Shown here one piece after another: positions 1 through 9,187 of a stretch of DNA of 64,000 nt (positions are counted from its first letter, which is position 1; each line of letters begins with the position of its first letter). Location of the stretch: NCBI RefSeq assembly GCF_023278085.1, contig NZ_CP066265.1, positions 4,784,501 through 4,848,500 of the forward strand, written 5' to 3'. Below the pieces are notes generated by a model. It worked only from the letters and a program-made list of their open reading frames with translations. It ran no database searches and was not told the origin of the DNA. Source of the stretch: Pseudomonas syringae (GTDB taxonomy: Bacteria > Pseudomonadota > Gammaproteobacteria > Pseudomonadales > Pseudomonadaceae). Made by a program: the position numbers and the translations under genes.

Positions 1-2524
1 TCATGCGCGCATGGGGCGGCATCTCGAAGGCGCGTAACTCCAACAGGCCCAGGCGCCCGGTCGCGCCATCCGGCGAGTACAGTTTATCGATGCAGAATTC
101 AGCACGATGGGTGTTGCCGGTGACATCGATCAGCAGGTTGCGCAGCAGACGATCGACGACCCACGGCGCAACCTCTTCGCCGGGCTCGGGCATCTGCGCG
201 AAAGCGATTTCCATTTCGTAGAGCGAGTCGTTGCGCGCCTCATCAATGCGCGGTGCCTGGGAAGTCGGGCCAATGAACAGGCCGGAGAACAGGTACGACA
301 GCGATGGATGGTTGTGCCAGTAGCTGATCAGGCTGCGCAGCAGGTCCGGGCGACGCAGAAACGGCGAATCAGCCGGGGTCGCCCCGCCCAATACAAAGTG
401 GTTACCGCCGCCAGTGCCGGTATGACGACCGTCGATCATGAACTTTTCGGTGGTCAGGCGCGTGAGACGCGCCTGCTCATAGAGAAACTCGGTGCGTTCG
501 ACCAGTTCGTCCCAGCTTGCGGAGGGCTGCACGTTGACTTCGATCACACCCGGATCAGGCGTGATACGGAAGTTGCACAGGCGCGGATCGCTCGGCGGCT
601 CATAGCCTTCCAGCAGGATCGGGCATTGCAGCTCTTCGGCGGTCGCTTCGATCACGGCCACCAGCTCAAGGTACTCCTCAAGCTTTTGCAGCGGCGGCAT
701 GAACAGGTACAGACGCCCGTCACGCGCCTCGGCACAGAGCGCCGTGCGGGTCAGCCAGTCGGCGGACTCGTCGATCTTGGGTTCGCGCTCGGCATCAGTC
801 TCTCTGGACTTGAGTTGCGAGGTCAGCGACTCACTGTCGGCCAGCTCAGGGAAGTCCTGGTTGTGGTCGGTTGGATGGATGAACGGATATTCCGCTGCCT
901 TGACCCAAGGCTGGGAGGCCAGCGGCAGTCGATAACCCAGCGCCGAATCGCCCGGCACCAGACGGCAATGCTCGTCACGCAGATACCAGCGCCCGCTCTG
1001 CCAACTGTCACCTTCTGCACTACGTGCCAGCGGCAGGACCTGACCGATCATCTTGTCCAGACCTTGCGCAAAGACCTTGCGCAGGCGCGCCCGCTCCAGC
1101 TCATCATCCAGCCGCGAATCTTCAGCGCTCACGTTCACCGGCAGCGCACCTTCGCGCCACAAGTAGTAGAAATTGTCTTCGTAGGCCGGGAACACGAAAC
1201 GGCCCGGCAGCTTCAAGCGCTCGGCAACGCTGGCAAGGAAACGCCCGGCCAGTTCGCCGGTCGCGCCATAGTCCTGTGTTTCATCAGCGATCAGCGCGTT
1301 GTTGTGCCAGACCGGCTTGCCGTCCTTGCGCCAGAAACAGTTCAGCGACCAGCGCGGCAGTTGCTCGCCCGGATACCATTTACCCTGCCCGAAATGCACG
1401 ATCCCCAGCGGCGCGTAATGCGCGCGCATACGCTGGAACAGCTCGGCAGACAGTTCACGTTTGCGCGGGCCGAGTGCAGCCGTGTTCCATTCGGCGCCAT
1501 CGCGATCATCAATGGAGACGAACGTCGGTTCGCCGCCCATGGTCAGGCGTACATCGTCGCGCAGCAGGTCGGCGTCAATCTGCCGACCGAGGGCCTGGAT
1601 GTCCTGCCATTGCGCTTCGGTATAGGGCTTGGTGACGCGTGGCGCCTCCCAGATACGCTCGACCGACATCTCGTGGCTGAATTCGGTTTCGCATGGCTCG
1701 ACCAGGCCGCTGATCGGCGCTGCCGAGGACGGCTCGGGGCTGCACGCCAGCGGAATGTGCCCTTCACCGGCGAACAGCCCGGACGTGGCATCCAGCCCGA
1801 CCCAGCCCGCTCCCGGCAGATACACCTCGCACCAGGCGTGCAGATCGGTGAAATCGACGTCGGTGCCGGAAGGTCCGTCCAGCGCTTCGACGTCAGCCTT
1901 GAGCTGGATCAGATAGCCCGACACGAACCGTGCGGCCATGCCCAGATGACGCAGCAACTGCACCAGCAGCCACGCGGAGTCACGGCACGAGCCCGAGGCG
2001 TTTTCGAGGGTGAATTCCGGGGTCTGAACACCCGGCTCCATGCGGATCAGGTAAGCGACGTCCTGGCTCAGACGCTGGTTGAGGCCGACCAGAAAATCGA
2101 TGGCAGGGATTGGCTCGCGACTGATGCTGTCGAGGTAGGCTTGAAATCTCGGCGTCAGCGGCAGCTTTTCGAGGTACGGCGCCAGCTCACGCTGCTCTTC
2201 ACTGGCATACGTGAAGGGAATGTTTTCGGCGTACGGCTCCAGAAAGAAGTCAAACGGGTTGAAGACCGCCATCTCGGCGACCAGATCAACCTCGACGCGA
2301 AACTCGTTGGTCTTTTCCGGAAAGACCAGACGCGCCAGGTAATTGCCCTGAGGGTCCTGCTGCCAGTTGATGAAGTGGTTTTCAGGCAGGACTTTGAGCG
2401 AATAGGACAGTACGCGGGTGCGGCTATGTGCGGCCGGGCGCAGACGAACGATCTGAGGACCCAGTTCGACCGCGCGTTCGTAGCGGTAATGCGTGACGTG
2501 GTGCAAGGCAATATGAATCGACAC
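1..2524 (-). CDS. Transglutaminase-like/DUF2126 family protein, 3' end outside window
   Basis: Partial gene: 841 codons are visible and the frame is still open at base 1, so the C-terminus is missing. Residues 1-100 fit the bacterial transglutaminase N-terminal domain. A papain-like transglutaminase core follows, with the presumed catalytic Cys180 in GSCRDSAW, His229 in DLHAW and Asp245 in GLDATSG. From about residue 290 the sequence (TMGGEPTFVS) matches DUF2126. The start is GTG at 2524, chosen because AGGAGG lies 6 bases upstream and the product begins SIHIALHHVTHYRYER, the usual start of this family. The family is often linked to peptide ligase or amidase chemistry but its substrate is unknown. 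The gene that would follow it lies outside the window. Confidence 0.9.
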   Translation of the reverse strand, partial: MSIHIALHHVTHYRYERAVELGPQIVRLRPAAHSRTRVLSYSLKVLPENHFINWQQDPQGNYLARLVFPEKTNEFRVEVDLVAEMAVFNPFDFFLEPYAENIPFTYASEEQRELAPYLEKLPLTPRFQAYLDSISREPIPAIDFLVGLNQRLSQDVAYLIRMEPGVQTPEFTLENASGSCRDSAWLLVQLLRHLGMAARFVSGYLIQLKADVEALDGPSGTDVDFTDLHAWCEVYLPGAGWVGLDATSGLFAGEGHIPLACSPEPSSAAPISGLVEPCETEFSHEMSVERIWEAPRVTKPYTEAQWQDIQALGRQIDADLLRDDVRLTMGGEPTFVSIDDRDGAEWNTAALGPRKRELSAELFQRMRAHYAPLGIVHFGQGKWYPGEQLPRWSLNCFWRKDGKPVWHNNALIADETQDYGATGELAGRFLASVAERLKLPGRFVFPAYEDNFYYLWREGALPVNVSAEDSRLDDELERARLRKVFAQGLDKMIGQVLPLARSAEGDSWQSGRWYLRDEHCRLVPGDSALGYRLPLASQPWVKAAEYPFIHPTDHNQDFPELADSESLTSQLKSRETDAEREPKIDESADWLTRTALCAEARDGRLYLFMPPLQKLEEYLELVAVIEATAEELQCPILLEGYEPPSDPRLCNFRITPDPGVIEVNVQPSASWDELVERTEFLYEQARLTRLTTEKFMIDGRHTGTGGGNHFVLGGATPADSPFLRRPDLLRSLISYWHNHPSLSYLFSGLFIGPTSQAPRIDEARNDSLYEMEIAFAQMPEPGEEVAPWVVDRLLRNLLIDVTGNTHRAEFCIDKLYSPDGATGRLGLLELRAFEMPPHARM

Positions 2525-2857
2525 GGCGTGCCTCCTGCGAGCCTGAACGGTAAATGAGCCGCGCAAGACTTATGCCATCCGGTCAAAGTCATGCGCCAAC
2601 GACATCGGCATCGCCCGCCCGGTCAGACGCGGCACCAAAATTGTGCCAGCCAGACCTGACCGTGCAAGGGTCGCACAGTAATAAGGCAGACAGTGTGGCA
2701 GAGGGATTGAACGGGGGGTGAACAATTGTGACGGTGACGCTGGCGCGTGAGGAACGAGAATCTCGACTATCGTGCGACGCTCCGCGTCGGCATGCCGTTC
2801 CGGACGCTCTGCGTCCGCTCTTTAGCAGACGGCGCCGGAAGCGGCTGACGCTCAGGG
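2525..2857. repeat. Intergenic gap with short-palindrome repeat copy (locus a)
   Basis: This 333-base gap between the transglutaminase start and the ygiQ stop holds no gene I can support. Bases 2745-2830 carry a member of the repeat family also seen near 29216, 42311, 55171 and 59170. Two mini-palindromes with 5-6 base arms and three-base loops lie at 2775-2789 (GACGC-TCC-GCGTC core) and 2802-2816 (GGACGC-TCT-GCGTCC), preceded by the family string gaggaacgagaatctc. The rest (2525-2740) should include the promoter of the transglutaminase gene, but I see no clear -35/-10 pair. Confidence 0.7.
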
Positions 2858-5167
2858 TTAGCGAGGCACCACTGGCTTGCGCTTCGCTGGTTTCGGACCT
2901 TTGCCTTTGGCCGCGTCCATGCGTTCTTTAGCGGCCTGCTTGTTACGCGCCATTGCCGCAGCCTTGGCTTCTTCGCGCTTGTCCCATGGCTTGCTGCCGT
3001 CGCTGCCGCGTGGCGGCAGGCCGGTGTGCTGGGTCTGGATCAGCGTGGTTTTCGGGTCCTTGCCAACCTTGTGACTACCGGCAGGCGTCGAGTTTTTACG
3101 ACGGGCACTCTGATAGCTGTCGGTCGCCGGCTGATGCAGCGGAATCAGTTGATCCTTGCCCGGCCCGATCAGGTCGGCACGGCCCATGCGCTCAAGCGCT
3201 GCACGCAGCATCGGCCAGCCTTTCGGGTCGTGATAGCGCAGGAAGGCCTTGTGCAGACGACGCTGCTCTTCGCTCTTCACAATCGTGACCGCATCACTCT
3301 TGTAAGTGACCTTGCGCAGCGGATTCTTGCCCGAGTGATACATGGCTGTAGCGGTGGCCATCGGCGAAGGGTAGAACGCCTGCACCTGATCCGCGCGGAA
3401 GCCGTTGCCCTTGAGCCACAGCGCCAGGTTCATCATGTCTTCATCGGTGGTGCCCGGGTGGGCGGCGATGAAGTAAGGAATCAGGTACTGCTCTTTGCCC
3501 GCTTCCTTGGTGTACTTCTCGAACATGCGCTTGAACTTGTCATAGCTGCCAATGCCCGGCTTCATCATCTGGTTGAGCGGACCTTCCTCGGTGTGTTCCG
3601 GGGCGATCTTCAGGTAACCACCAACGTGGTGCGTCACCAGCTCTTTGACGTACTCCGGCGACTCGACCGCCAGGTCATAGCGCAGACCTGAAGCAATCAG
3701 AATCTTCTTCACGCCCGGCAAGGCGCGAGCGCTGCGGTACAGCTGAATAAGCGACGAGTGATCGGTGTTCAGGTTCGGGCAGATACCGGGGAATACGCAG
3801 GACGGCTTGCGGCACGCCGACTCGATTTCAGGACTTTTGCAGGCGATGCGATACATGTTCGCAGTCGGCCCGCCCAGGTCGGAAATAACCCCGGTGAAGC
3901 CTGGCACCTTGTCGCGGATCTCTTCGATCTCGCGAATGATCGACTCTTCGGAACGGTTCTGGATGATCCGGCCTTCATGCTCGGTAATGGAGCAGAACGT
4001 GCAGCCACCGAAACAGCCACGCATGATGTTCACCGAGAAACGAATCATGTCGTAGGCAGGGATTTTTTCCTTGCCGTACGCAGGATGGGGGACGCGTGCG
4101 TAAGGCATGCCGAACACGTAGTCCATTTCATCTGTGGTCATCGGAATCGGCGGCGGATTGAACCAGACGTCGACTTCGCCATGCTTCTGCACCAGCGCAC
4201 GGGCGTTGCCCGGGTTGGTTTCCAGGTGCAGCACGCGGTTGGCGTGAGCATACAGCACGGCGTCGTTGCGGACTTTTTCCACCGATGGCAGACGGATCAC
4301 CGTCTTGTCCCGGGTCATGCGCGGGCTGGCAAGAATCTGCACCACCTTGGCTTCGTTCGGGTCTTCGACGTTGCCTTTCTCCTGCTCGATGGCGCAGGCC
4401 TGGGTGTCCTGGGTGTTGACGTACGGGTTGATGATCTTGTCGACCTTGCCCGGACGATCGATGCGCGTCGAATCGACTTCGTACCAGCCCTGTGGCGTGT
4501 CGCGACGAATGAACGCGGTACCGCGCACATCGGTAATGTCTTCGATCTTGTGGCCGTAGGACAGACGCTGAGCCACTTCGACAATCGCGCGTTCGGCGTT
4601 GCCGTACAGCAGGATGTCGGCGCAGGCGTCGATCAGGATCGAGTTGCGAACCTTGTCCTGCCAGTAGTCATAATGCGCGATGCGGCGCAGCGAGGCTTCG
4701 ATGCCGCCCAGCACGATCGGCACATGCTTGTAGGCTTCCTTGCAACGCTGGCTATAGACCAGACTCGCACGGTCCGGACGCTTGCCGGCCATGCCGCCAG
4801 GGGTGTAGGCGTCATCGGAGCGGATTTTTTTGTCGGCGGTATATCGGTTGATCATCGAATCCATGTTGCCAGCAGCGACACCGAAGAACAGGTTCGGCTC
4901 GCCGAGCTTCATGAAGTCGTCTTTGGACTGCCAGTTGGGCTGCGCGATGATCCCGACCCGAAAGCCCTGGGACTCAAGCAGACGGCCGATGATCGCCATG
5001 CCGAAAGACGGGTGATCAACATATGCATCGCCAGTGACGATGATGATGTCGCAGGAATCCCAGCCAAGCAGATCCATCTCTTCCCGGCTCATGGGCAGGA
5101 AAGGTGCTGGTCCGAAACATTCGGCCCAGTACTTGGGATAGTCAAATAACGGCTTGGCTGATTGCAT
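2858..5167 (-). CDS. ygiQ: YgiQ family radical SAM protein
   Basis: 769 residues. The radical SAM cluster motif CxxxCxxC is visible as Cys385, Cys389 and Cys392 in [11 protein letters not shown], so the protein should bind a [4Fe-4S] cluster and cleave S-adenosylmethionine. An N-terminal YgiQ-type domain (about residues 20-330, with [17 protein letters not shown]) precedes the radical SAM barrel. The last 70 residues are rich in Lys, Ala and Pro and look disordered. The reaction of the family is not established. The gene stands alone on the minus strand: 107 bases separate it from dnaB upstream and a repeat-bearing gap lies downstream. The ATG at 5167 begins [16 protein letters not shown], the usual start of the family. 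Confidence 0.95.
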   Translation of the reverse strand: MQSAKPLFDYPKYWAECFGPAPFLPMSREEMDLLGWDSCDIIIVTGDAYVDHPSFGMAIIGRLLESQGFRVGIIAQPNWQSKDDFMKLGEPNLFFGVAAGNMDSMINRYTADKKIRSDDAYTPGGMAGKRPDRASLVYSQRCKEAYKHVPIVLGGIEASLRRIAHYDYWQDKVRNSILIDACADILLYGNAERAIVEVAQRLSYGHKIEDITDVRGTAFIRRDTPQGWYEVDSTRIDRPGKVDKIINPYVNTQDTQACAIEQEKGNVEDPNEAKVVQILASPRMTRDKTVIRLPSVEKVRNDAVLYAHANRVLHLETNPGNARALVQKHGEVDVWFNPPPIPMTTDEMDYVFGMPYARVPHPAYGKEKIPAYDMIRFSVNIMRGCFGGCTFCSITEHEGRIIQNRSEESIIREIEEIRDKVPGFTGVISDLGGPTANMYRIACKSPEIESACRKPSCVFPGICPNLNTDHSSLIQLYRSARALPGVKKILIASGLRYDLAVESPEYVKELVTHHVGGYLKIAPEHTEEGPLNQMMKPGIGSYDKFKRMFEKYTKEAGKEQYLIPYFIAAHPGTTDEDMMNLALWLKGNGFRADQVQAFYPSPMATATAMYHSGKNPLRKVTYKSDAVTIVKSEEQRRLHKAFLRYHDPKGWPMLRAALERMGRADLIGPGKDQLIPLHQPATDSYQSARRKNSTPAGSHKVGKDPKTTLIQTQHTGLPPRGSDGSKPWDKREEAKAAAMARNKQAAKERMDAAKGKGPKPAKRKPVVPR

Positions 5168-5229
5168 GTTCAGGACCTACGTTTGCACGTTGGAAAAATC
5201 GCGGGCGCGGAATATAGCATATTTTTTGA

Positions 5230-5258
5230 TCAAATCCGACGACAGTGGTCGGATTTGA
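5230..5258 (-). other. Strong hairpin between dnaB and ygiQ
   Basis: Perfect 11-base arms (tcaaatccgac at 5230-5240, its reverse complement at 5248-5258) flank a seven-base loop, 16 bases past the dnaB stop. On the minus strand the stem is followed by an A-rich rather than a T-rich tract, so it is not a canonical intrinsic terminator. It may protect the dnaB mRNA end or partly terminate. Confidence 0.5.
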
Positions 5259-5274
5259 CGGGCTGGCCCCGCGA

Positions 5275-6669
5275 TCAATCTTCGTCGAAGTTATAACTGC
5301 CCGGCGCCAGGTTCTCGAAGCGCGTGTACTTGCCGATGAATGCCAGGCGCGTGGTGCCGATAGGGCCGTTACGCTGCTTGCCGATAATGATCTCGGCAAT
5401 GCCTTTGTGTTCGGTTTCCGGGTGATACACCTCGTCCCGGTAGACGAACATGATCACGTCGGCATCCTGCTCGATCGCTCCGGATTCCCGCAGGTCGGAG
5501 TTGATCGGGCGTTTGTTCGGACGCTGCTCCAGCGATCGGTTGAGCTGCGACAGGGCAATCACCGGGCAGTTGAATTCCTTGGCCAGGGCTTTCAACGAGC
5601 GAGAGATCTCGGAAATCTCGTTGGTACGGTTGTCGCCGCTGGAACCCGGAATCTGCATCAACTGCAGGTAGTCGATCATGATCATGGCGATTTCGCCGTG
5701 CTCGCGAACGATCCGGCGTGTACGGGCGCGCATTTCCGACGGGCTGATGCCGGCAGTGTCGTCGATGAACAGCTTGCGGTCATTGAGCAGGTTGACCGCA
5801 GACGTCAGGCGCGGCCAGTCATCATCGTCCAGCCGACCGGCACGCACTTTGGTCTGGTCGATACGGCCGAGCGACGAAAGCATACGCATGATCAGCGATT
5901 CGCCTGGCATCTCCAGCGAGTAGACCAGCACCACCTTGTCGCTGCGCAACACGGCGTTTTCGACCAGGTTCATGGCGAAGGTGGTCTTACCCATCGACGG
6001 ACGACCGGCGACGATGATCAGGTCGGCTGGCTGCAGGCCGCTGGTTTTTTCATCCAGATCGGTGTAGCCGGTGGACAGGCCGGTAATCGCGTTATCGCTG
6101 TTGAACAGGGTGTCGATGCGGTCGATGGCCTTGGTCAACAGGTCGTTGACGCTGACCGGGCCACCGGTCTTGGGCCGCGCTTCGGCAATCTGGAAGATCT
6201 GCCGTTCGGCTTCGTCAAGAATCTCTTCGGCGGTTCGACCTTCCGGGTTGAACGCACTGTCAGCGATTTCGGTACTGATACCGATCAGTTGGCGCAATGT
6301 GGCTCGTGCGCGGACAATTTGCGCGTAAGCCTTGATGTTGGCCACGGACGGCGTGTTTTTCGCCAGCTCACTGAGGTAGCCCAGACCGCCGACTTGCGAG
6401 GTCTGACCTTCCTTGTCCAGTTGCTCGGCAAGAGTCACTACGTCAATCGGGCTGTTCTGATCGGCCAGCCGGGCAATGGCCCGGAAGATCAGACGGTGGT
6501 CATGTCGATAGAAATCACCATCAGAGACTTGATCGAGCACGCGCTCCCAGGCGTTGTTGTCCAGCATCAGACCACCGAGTACAGCCTGTTCGGCCTCGAT
6601 GGAATGCGGCGGCACCTTGAGGGCAGCGGTTTGCAGATCGTATTGCTCGGGGGCGGAAATATCGTTCAT
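5275..6669 (-). CDS. dnaB: Replicative DNA helicase DnaB
   Basis: 464 residues from the ATG at 6669 (MNDISAPEQYDL). The frame is open 18 codons further upstream, but those codons read into a hydrophobic stretch unlike any DnaB start. The N-terminal domain (KVPPHSIEAEQAVLGGLMLD, about residues 20-120) and the RecA-like ATPase domain are both present. Walker A is GRPSMGKTTFA, Walker B is MIMIDYLQLM, and the late LRESGAIEQDAD motif is intact. DnaB is the hexameric helicase that unwinds DNA at the fork and recruits DnaG primase. It follows rplI on the same strand, separated by a terminator, so it probably has its own promoter. Length matches the family. Confidence 0.98.
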   Translation of the reverse strand: MNDISAPEQYDLQTAALKVPPHSIEAEQAVLGGLMLDNNAWERVLDQVSDGDFYRHDHRLIFRAIARLADQNSPIDVVTLAEQLDKEGQTSQVGGLGYLSELAKNTPSVANIKAYAQIVRARATLRQLIGISTEIADSAFNPEGRTAEEILDEAERQIFQIAEARPKTGGPVSVNDLLTKAIDRIDTLFNSDNAITGLSTGYTDLDEKTSGLQPADLIIVAGRPSMGKTTFAMNLVENAVLRSDKVVLVYSLEMPGESLIMRMLSSLGRIDQTKVRAGRLDDDDWPRLTSAVNLLNDRKLFIDDTAGISPSEMRARTRRIVREHGEIAMIMIDYLQLMQIPGSSGDNRTNEISEISRSLKALAKEFNCPVIALSQLNRSLEQRPNKRPINSDLRESGAIEQDADVIMFVYRDEVYHPETEHKGIAEIIIGKQRNGPIGTTRLAFIGKYTRFENLAPGSYNFDED

Positions 6670-6717
6670 GGCCACTTTAATTCGGAGTTTGCAGAATGGG
6701 GATGGCACAAAGACAAA

Positions 6718-6746
6718 GGGCACGACCTGTAAACAGGATCGTGCCC
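6718..6746 (-). terminator. Intrinsic terminator of the rpsF-rpsR-rplI operon
   Basis: Outer stem gggcacga (6718-6725) pairs with tcgtgccc (6739-6746), with an inner cctg/cagg stem. Read on the minus strand the hairpin is followed by the T-rich tract TTTGTCTTTG. It sits 47 bases past the rplI stop and just upstream of dnaB, so it should separate the ribosomal operon from dnaB. Confidence 0.75.
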
Positions 6747-6792
6747 GATGTTAATCCTCTGACGTCAATGCCGCCAGACGATTACGTGTTGC

Positions 6793-7239
6793 TTAAGCAG
6801 CCACTACGACAACGCGTACGGTCGCTTCTACGTCGCTGTGCAGGTGCACGGCTACGTCGAATTCGCCAACGTTGCGGATAGTGCCGTTCGGCAGACGAAC
6901 TTCGCTTTTTGCAACTTCAACGCCAGAGGCGGTCAGTGCATCAGCGATGTCGTGGGTGCCGATCGAACCGAACAGCTTGCCTTCGTCACCAGCGGTGGCA
7001 GTGATAGTCACTTCCAGCTCAGCCAGTTGGGCAGCGCGAGTTTCGGCAGATGCTTTCTTGTCTGCAGCCAGTTTTTCCAGCTCGGCACGACGCTCTTCAA
7101 ACGCAGCCACGTTGGCAGCGGTTGCAGCGGTTGCTTTGCCGTAAGGCAGCAGGTAGTTACGACCGTAACCGGCCTTAACGTTTACTTTGTCGCCCAGGTT
7201 GCCCAGGTTGGCGACTTTTTCCAGAAGGATCAGTTGCAT
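6793..7239 (-). CDS. rplI: 50S ribosomal protein L9
   Basis: 148 residues, the normal length of L9. It begins [19 protein letters not shown] and contains the N-terminal signature [13 protein letters not shown], which binds 23S rRNA. A long central helix (residues about 45-75) links to the C-terminal domain. L9 binds near the L1 stalk and reduces frameshifting. It is the last gene of the rpsF-rpsR-DUF2232-rplI cluster, 19 bases after the membrane-protein gene and followed by a terminator at 6718-6746. Confidence 0.98.
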   Translation of the reverse strand: MQLILLEKVANLGNLGDKVNVKAGYGRNYLLPYGKATAATAANVAAFEERRAELEKLAADKKASAETRAAQLAELEVTITATAGDEGKLFGSIGTHDIADALTASGVEVAKSEVRLPNGTIRNVGEFDVAVHLHSDVEATVRVVVVAA

Positions 7240-7258
7240 GTGGAAATCCTCTTAACTT

Positions 7259-8155
7259 TTAACCTTCACCGTTCGCAGGACCATTGCCGGAATCTTTCGA
7301 ACCCCGGCGACCGCGAAAATCAATCAGGCTGTCGACAATGGCAATTACCACGAGCAACGGATAAATCAGCTGCATGAACACCAGCAGCGTGATGTACATC
7401 CCTACCAGCCAGAACCGCGACAGACGCTTTTCAGCGACCAGTCCGTGAATCAGAGCCAGCCCGGCGAACACCAGCGGTACGCTGCACAGCGGTGTAAGCA
7501 TGGCTATCTGCGGACCGAAATTCGGCCCCACCAGCATGCACACCAACAGCATCAACGCAGCCACCAGCGGGAGCTTCACGGCGCGAAATTCACGCCCGAA
7601 ACCGCCAGGGTTGTACAACATCGCTTGCCAGTACCGCCCGATAACCAGGCACAACACACTGACGATTTGCAACACAGCCGCTATCAGGCCATTCAGGACG
7701 GGGGCAATCAGTGCTCCCAGACGCGCTCGCTCTTCTACGTTCATTTGCTCGTAGAGCCCGGCCAGCATTGTCGGCAGATGTTTCTGCAACTCCTGCGACA
7801 TTGCTTCCAGAGGTTCGCGAAAAACCGTGCCCAGAATTACTGCATACACCACACCCAACGCCACGCTGACCAGCAGCGTGCGGACCCAGGACTCGCTGGC
7901 ACGCAAAACCATTGCCAAACCCAGCGAACCGGCCAGCACCATGGCTGTACGAGGTTCGCCGAAATACCACCAGACCAAGGCCGGCAGCAGAGCCCAGGAC
8001 AGGACACCAACGGCATCACTGAACCCGCGCCGCAGGAGCACAAGGCAACCCGCGGCAGCACTCAACCAGAACAACAGCGGCAATGCCGCACATCCAGCCA
8101 CTACGAGAGTGGCCTGCATACGGCCGCGCATGATGAATTCAGCCAGGGCACGCAT
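7259..8155 (-). CDS. DUF2232/YybS-like membrane protein
   Basis: 298 residues with about eight hydrophobic segments covering most of the length (for example LLFWLSAAAGCLVLL, TLLVSVALGVVYAVIL, VVAIVDSLIDFRG), so an inner-membrane protein. It ends in a short polar tail containing RGRRGSKDSG. Position is the main clue: it lies between rpsR and rplI, as in other pseudomonads, and Bacillus yybS also lies near rplI. No catalytic motif is visible and the function is unknown. Overall hydropathy and context fit DUF2232. It is probably co-transcribed with rpsR, 39 bases upstream. Confidence 0.8.
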   Translation of the reverse strand: MRALAEFIMRGRMQATLVVAGCAALPLLFWLSAAAGCLVLLRRGFSDAVGVLSWALLPALVWWYFGEPRTAMVLAGSLGLAMVLRASESWVRTLLVSVALGVVYAVILGTVFREPLEAMSQELQKHLPTMLAGLYEQMNVEERARLGALIAPVLNGLIAAVLQIVSVLCLVIGRYWQAMLYNPGGFGREFRAVKLPLVAALMLLVCMLVGPNFGPQIAMLTPLCSVPLVFAGLALIHGLVAEKRLSRFWLVGMYITLLVFMQLIYPLLVVIAIVDSLIDFRGRRGSKDSGNGPANGEG

Positions 8156-8194
8156 GCTTTCTATCCTTTGTTACGTTTTGTCGACTACCTGGTC

Positions 8195-8425
8195 TCAGCG
8201 GCCGTGGCTGTCGGTGTAGGCCAGCAGGGCCAGGAAGCGGGCACGCTTGATAGCGGTGGCCAGCTGACGCTGATAACGTGCTTTGGTACCAGTGATACGG
8301 CTTGGAACGATTTTGCCGGTCTCGGATACGTAGGCTTTCAGAGTGTTGAGATCTTTGTAATCGATCTCTTTGACGTCTTCAGCGGTGAAGCGGCAGAATT
8401 TACGACGACGGAAGAAACGTGCCAT
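8195..8425 (-). CDS. rpsR: 30S ribosomal protein S18
   Basis: 76 residues, full length for S18. It begins [13 protein letters not shown] and contains the family signature [19 protein letters not shown] and then [19 protein letters not shown]18 pairs with S6 on the 30S platform, and rpsF lies immediately upstream (28 bases). N-terminal basic residues contact 16S rRNA. Confidence 0.98.
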
Positions 8426-8453
8426 GTAATTGGCTCCTCAAAAGGTCCGTGGA

Positions 8454-8879
8454 TTACTCGTCAGCGTTATCGCTAACGTCGCTGTTGTCGCCGTCATCGC
8501 CATCGGCGCTGTCGGAGTGCTCAGGACGGTCACGACGCTCACGGCGCTCACTGCGGTTCTCTTCAGCCTTGAGCATCTCGGACTGGCCAGTTACGGCTTC
8601 GTCGCGACGGATGACCAGGTTACGGATCACAGCATCGTTGTAACGGAAGTTGTCTTCCAGCTCGGCCAGAGCCTTGCCAGTGCACTCAACGTTCAGCATC
8701 ACGTAGTGAGCCTTGTGAACATTGTTGATTGCGTAAGCCAGTTGACGACGGCCCCAATCTTCCAGACGGTGGATTTTGCCGCCGTCTTCTTCGATCAGCT
8801 TGGTGTAACGCTCTACCATGCCGCCGACTTGCTCGCTTTGATCCGGGTGGACCAAAAAGATAATTTCGTAATGACGCAT
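8454..8879 (-). CDS. rpsF: 30S ribosomal protein S6
   Basis: 141 residues. The S6 fold covers about residues 1-100 ([18 protein letters not shown], then [12 protein letters not shown]). The C-terminal 40 residues are an acidic Asp/Ser/Arg-rich tail ([20 protein letters not shown]), longer than in many species but common in gamma-proteobacteria. In E. coli the S6 tail is glutamylated by RimK; modification here is inference. AAGGAG lies 7 bases upstream of ATG at 8879. First gene of the ribosomal operon, with a candidate regulatory hairpin in its leader at 8901-8926. Confidence 0.98.
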   Translation of the reverse strand: MRHYEIIFLVHPDQSEQVGGMVERYTKLIEEDGGKIHRLEDWGRRQLAYAINNVHKAHYVMLNVECTGKALAELEDNFRYNDAVIRNLVIRRDEAVTGQSEMLKAEENRSERRERRDRPEHSDSADGDDGDNSDVSDNADE

Positions 8880-8900
8880 GAATGCTCCTTACGGGTTGTA

Positions 8901-8926
8901 GCCTGCCGCTCAAATAGCGGTCAGAC
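8901..8926 (-). promoter_or_regulatory. Candidate S6:S18 autoregulatory hairpin in rpsF leader
   Basis: On the minus strand this reads as a ten-pair stem with a single bulged A: GTCTG-(A)-CCGCT, loop ATTTG, AGCGG-CAGGC. It ends 11 bases before the AAGGAG ribosome binding site of rpsF. Many bacteria have an rpsF leader stem bound by the S6:S18 complex to repress translation. Position and CCG-containing stem fit, but I have not matched it to a covariance model. Confidence 0.4.
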
Positions 8927-9006
8927 AAGGAGTGAATGACACTGTTGGTCTTGCTCAGGGACAGGCACATGAGCGCCTGCCGTGACAGCAAGGGGCGCAA
9001 GTGTAG

Positions 9007-9187
9007 AGAAGGCAGCTGCAAGCTGCAAGTGGAAAGCTACAAATGGGGGAGCAGCTACAAGCTGCAAGTGGAAAGCTGCAAGTAGAGGCAGTCCGCTTGT
9101 AGCTTGTAGCTTGTAGCTTGTAGCTTGTAGCTTGTAGCTTGTAGCTTGTAGCTTGAAGCTTGAAGCTTGCAACTTGCAGCTGCTTCT
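9007..9187. repeat. Heptanucleotide tandem array with inverted-repeat flanks
   Basis: Bases 9095-9178 are twelve consecutive 7-base units: eight perfect gcttgta, two gcttgaa, then gcttgca and acttgca. The left flank (9012-9083) holds related units in the opposite orientation (gctgcaag, gctacaag). The left end gcagctgcaagctgcaag (9012-9029) is nearly the reverse complement of 9166-9183 (17 of 18), so the block could fold into a long hairpin. The right arm touches the rlmB stop codon. It lies between rlmB and the rpsF leader. Copy number is likely to vary between strains. Confidence 0.9.

Noticed and set aside
107..2557. Plus-strand 816-codon open frame
   Set aside because: It lies antisense to the transglutaminase-like gene, has no ribosome site or family-like sequence, and is the long opposite-strand frame that GC-rich codon use tends to leave.
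9095..9178. Possible CRISPR array
   Set aside because: Units are seven bases with no unique spacers and no cas genes nearby.
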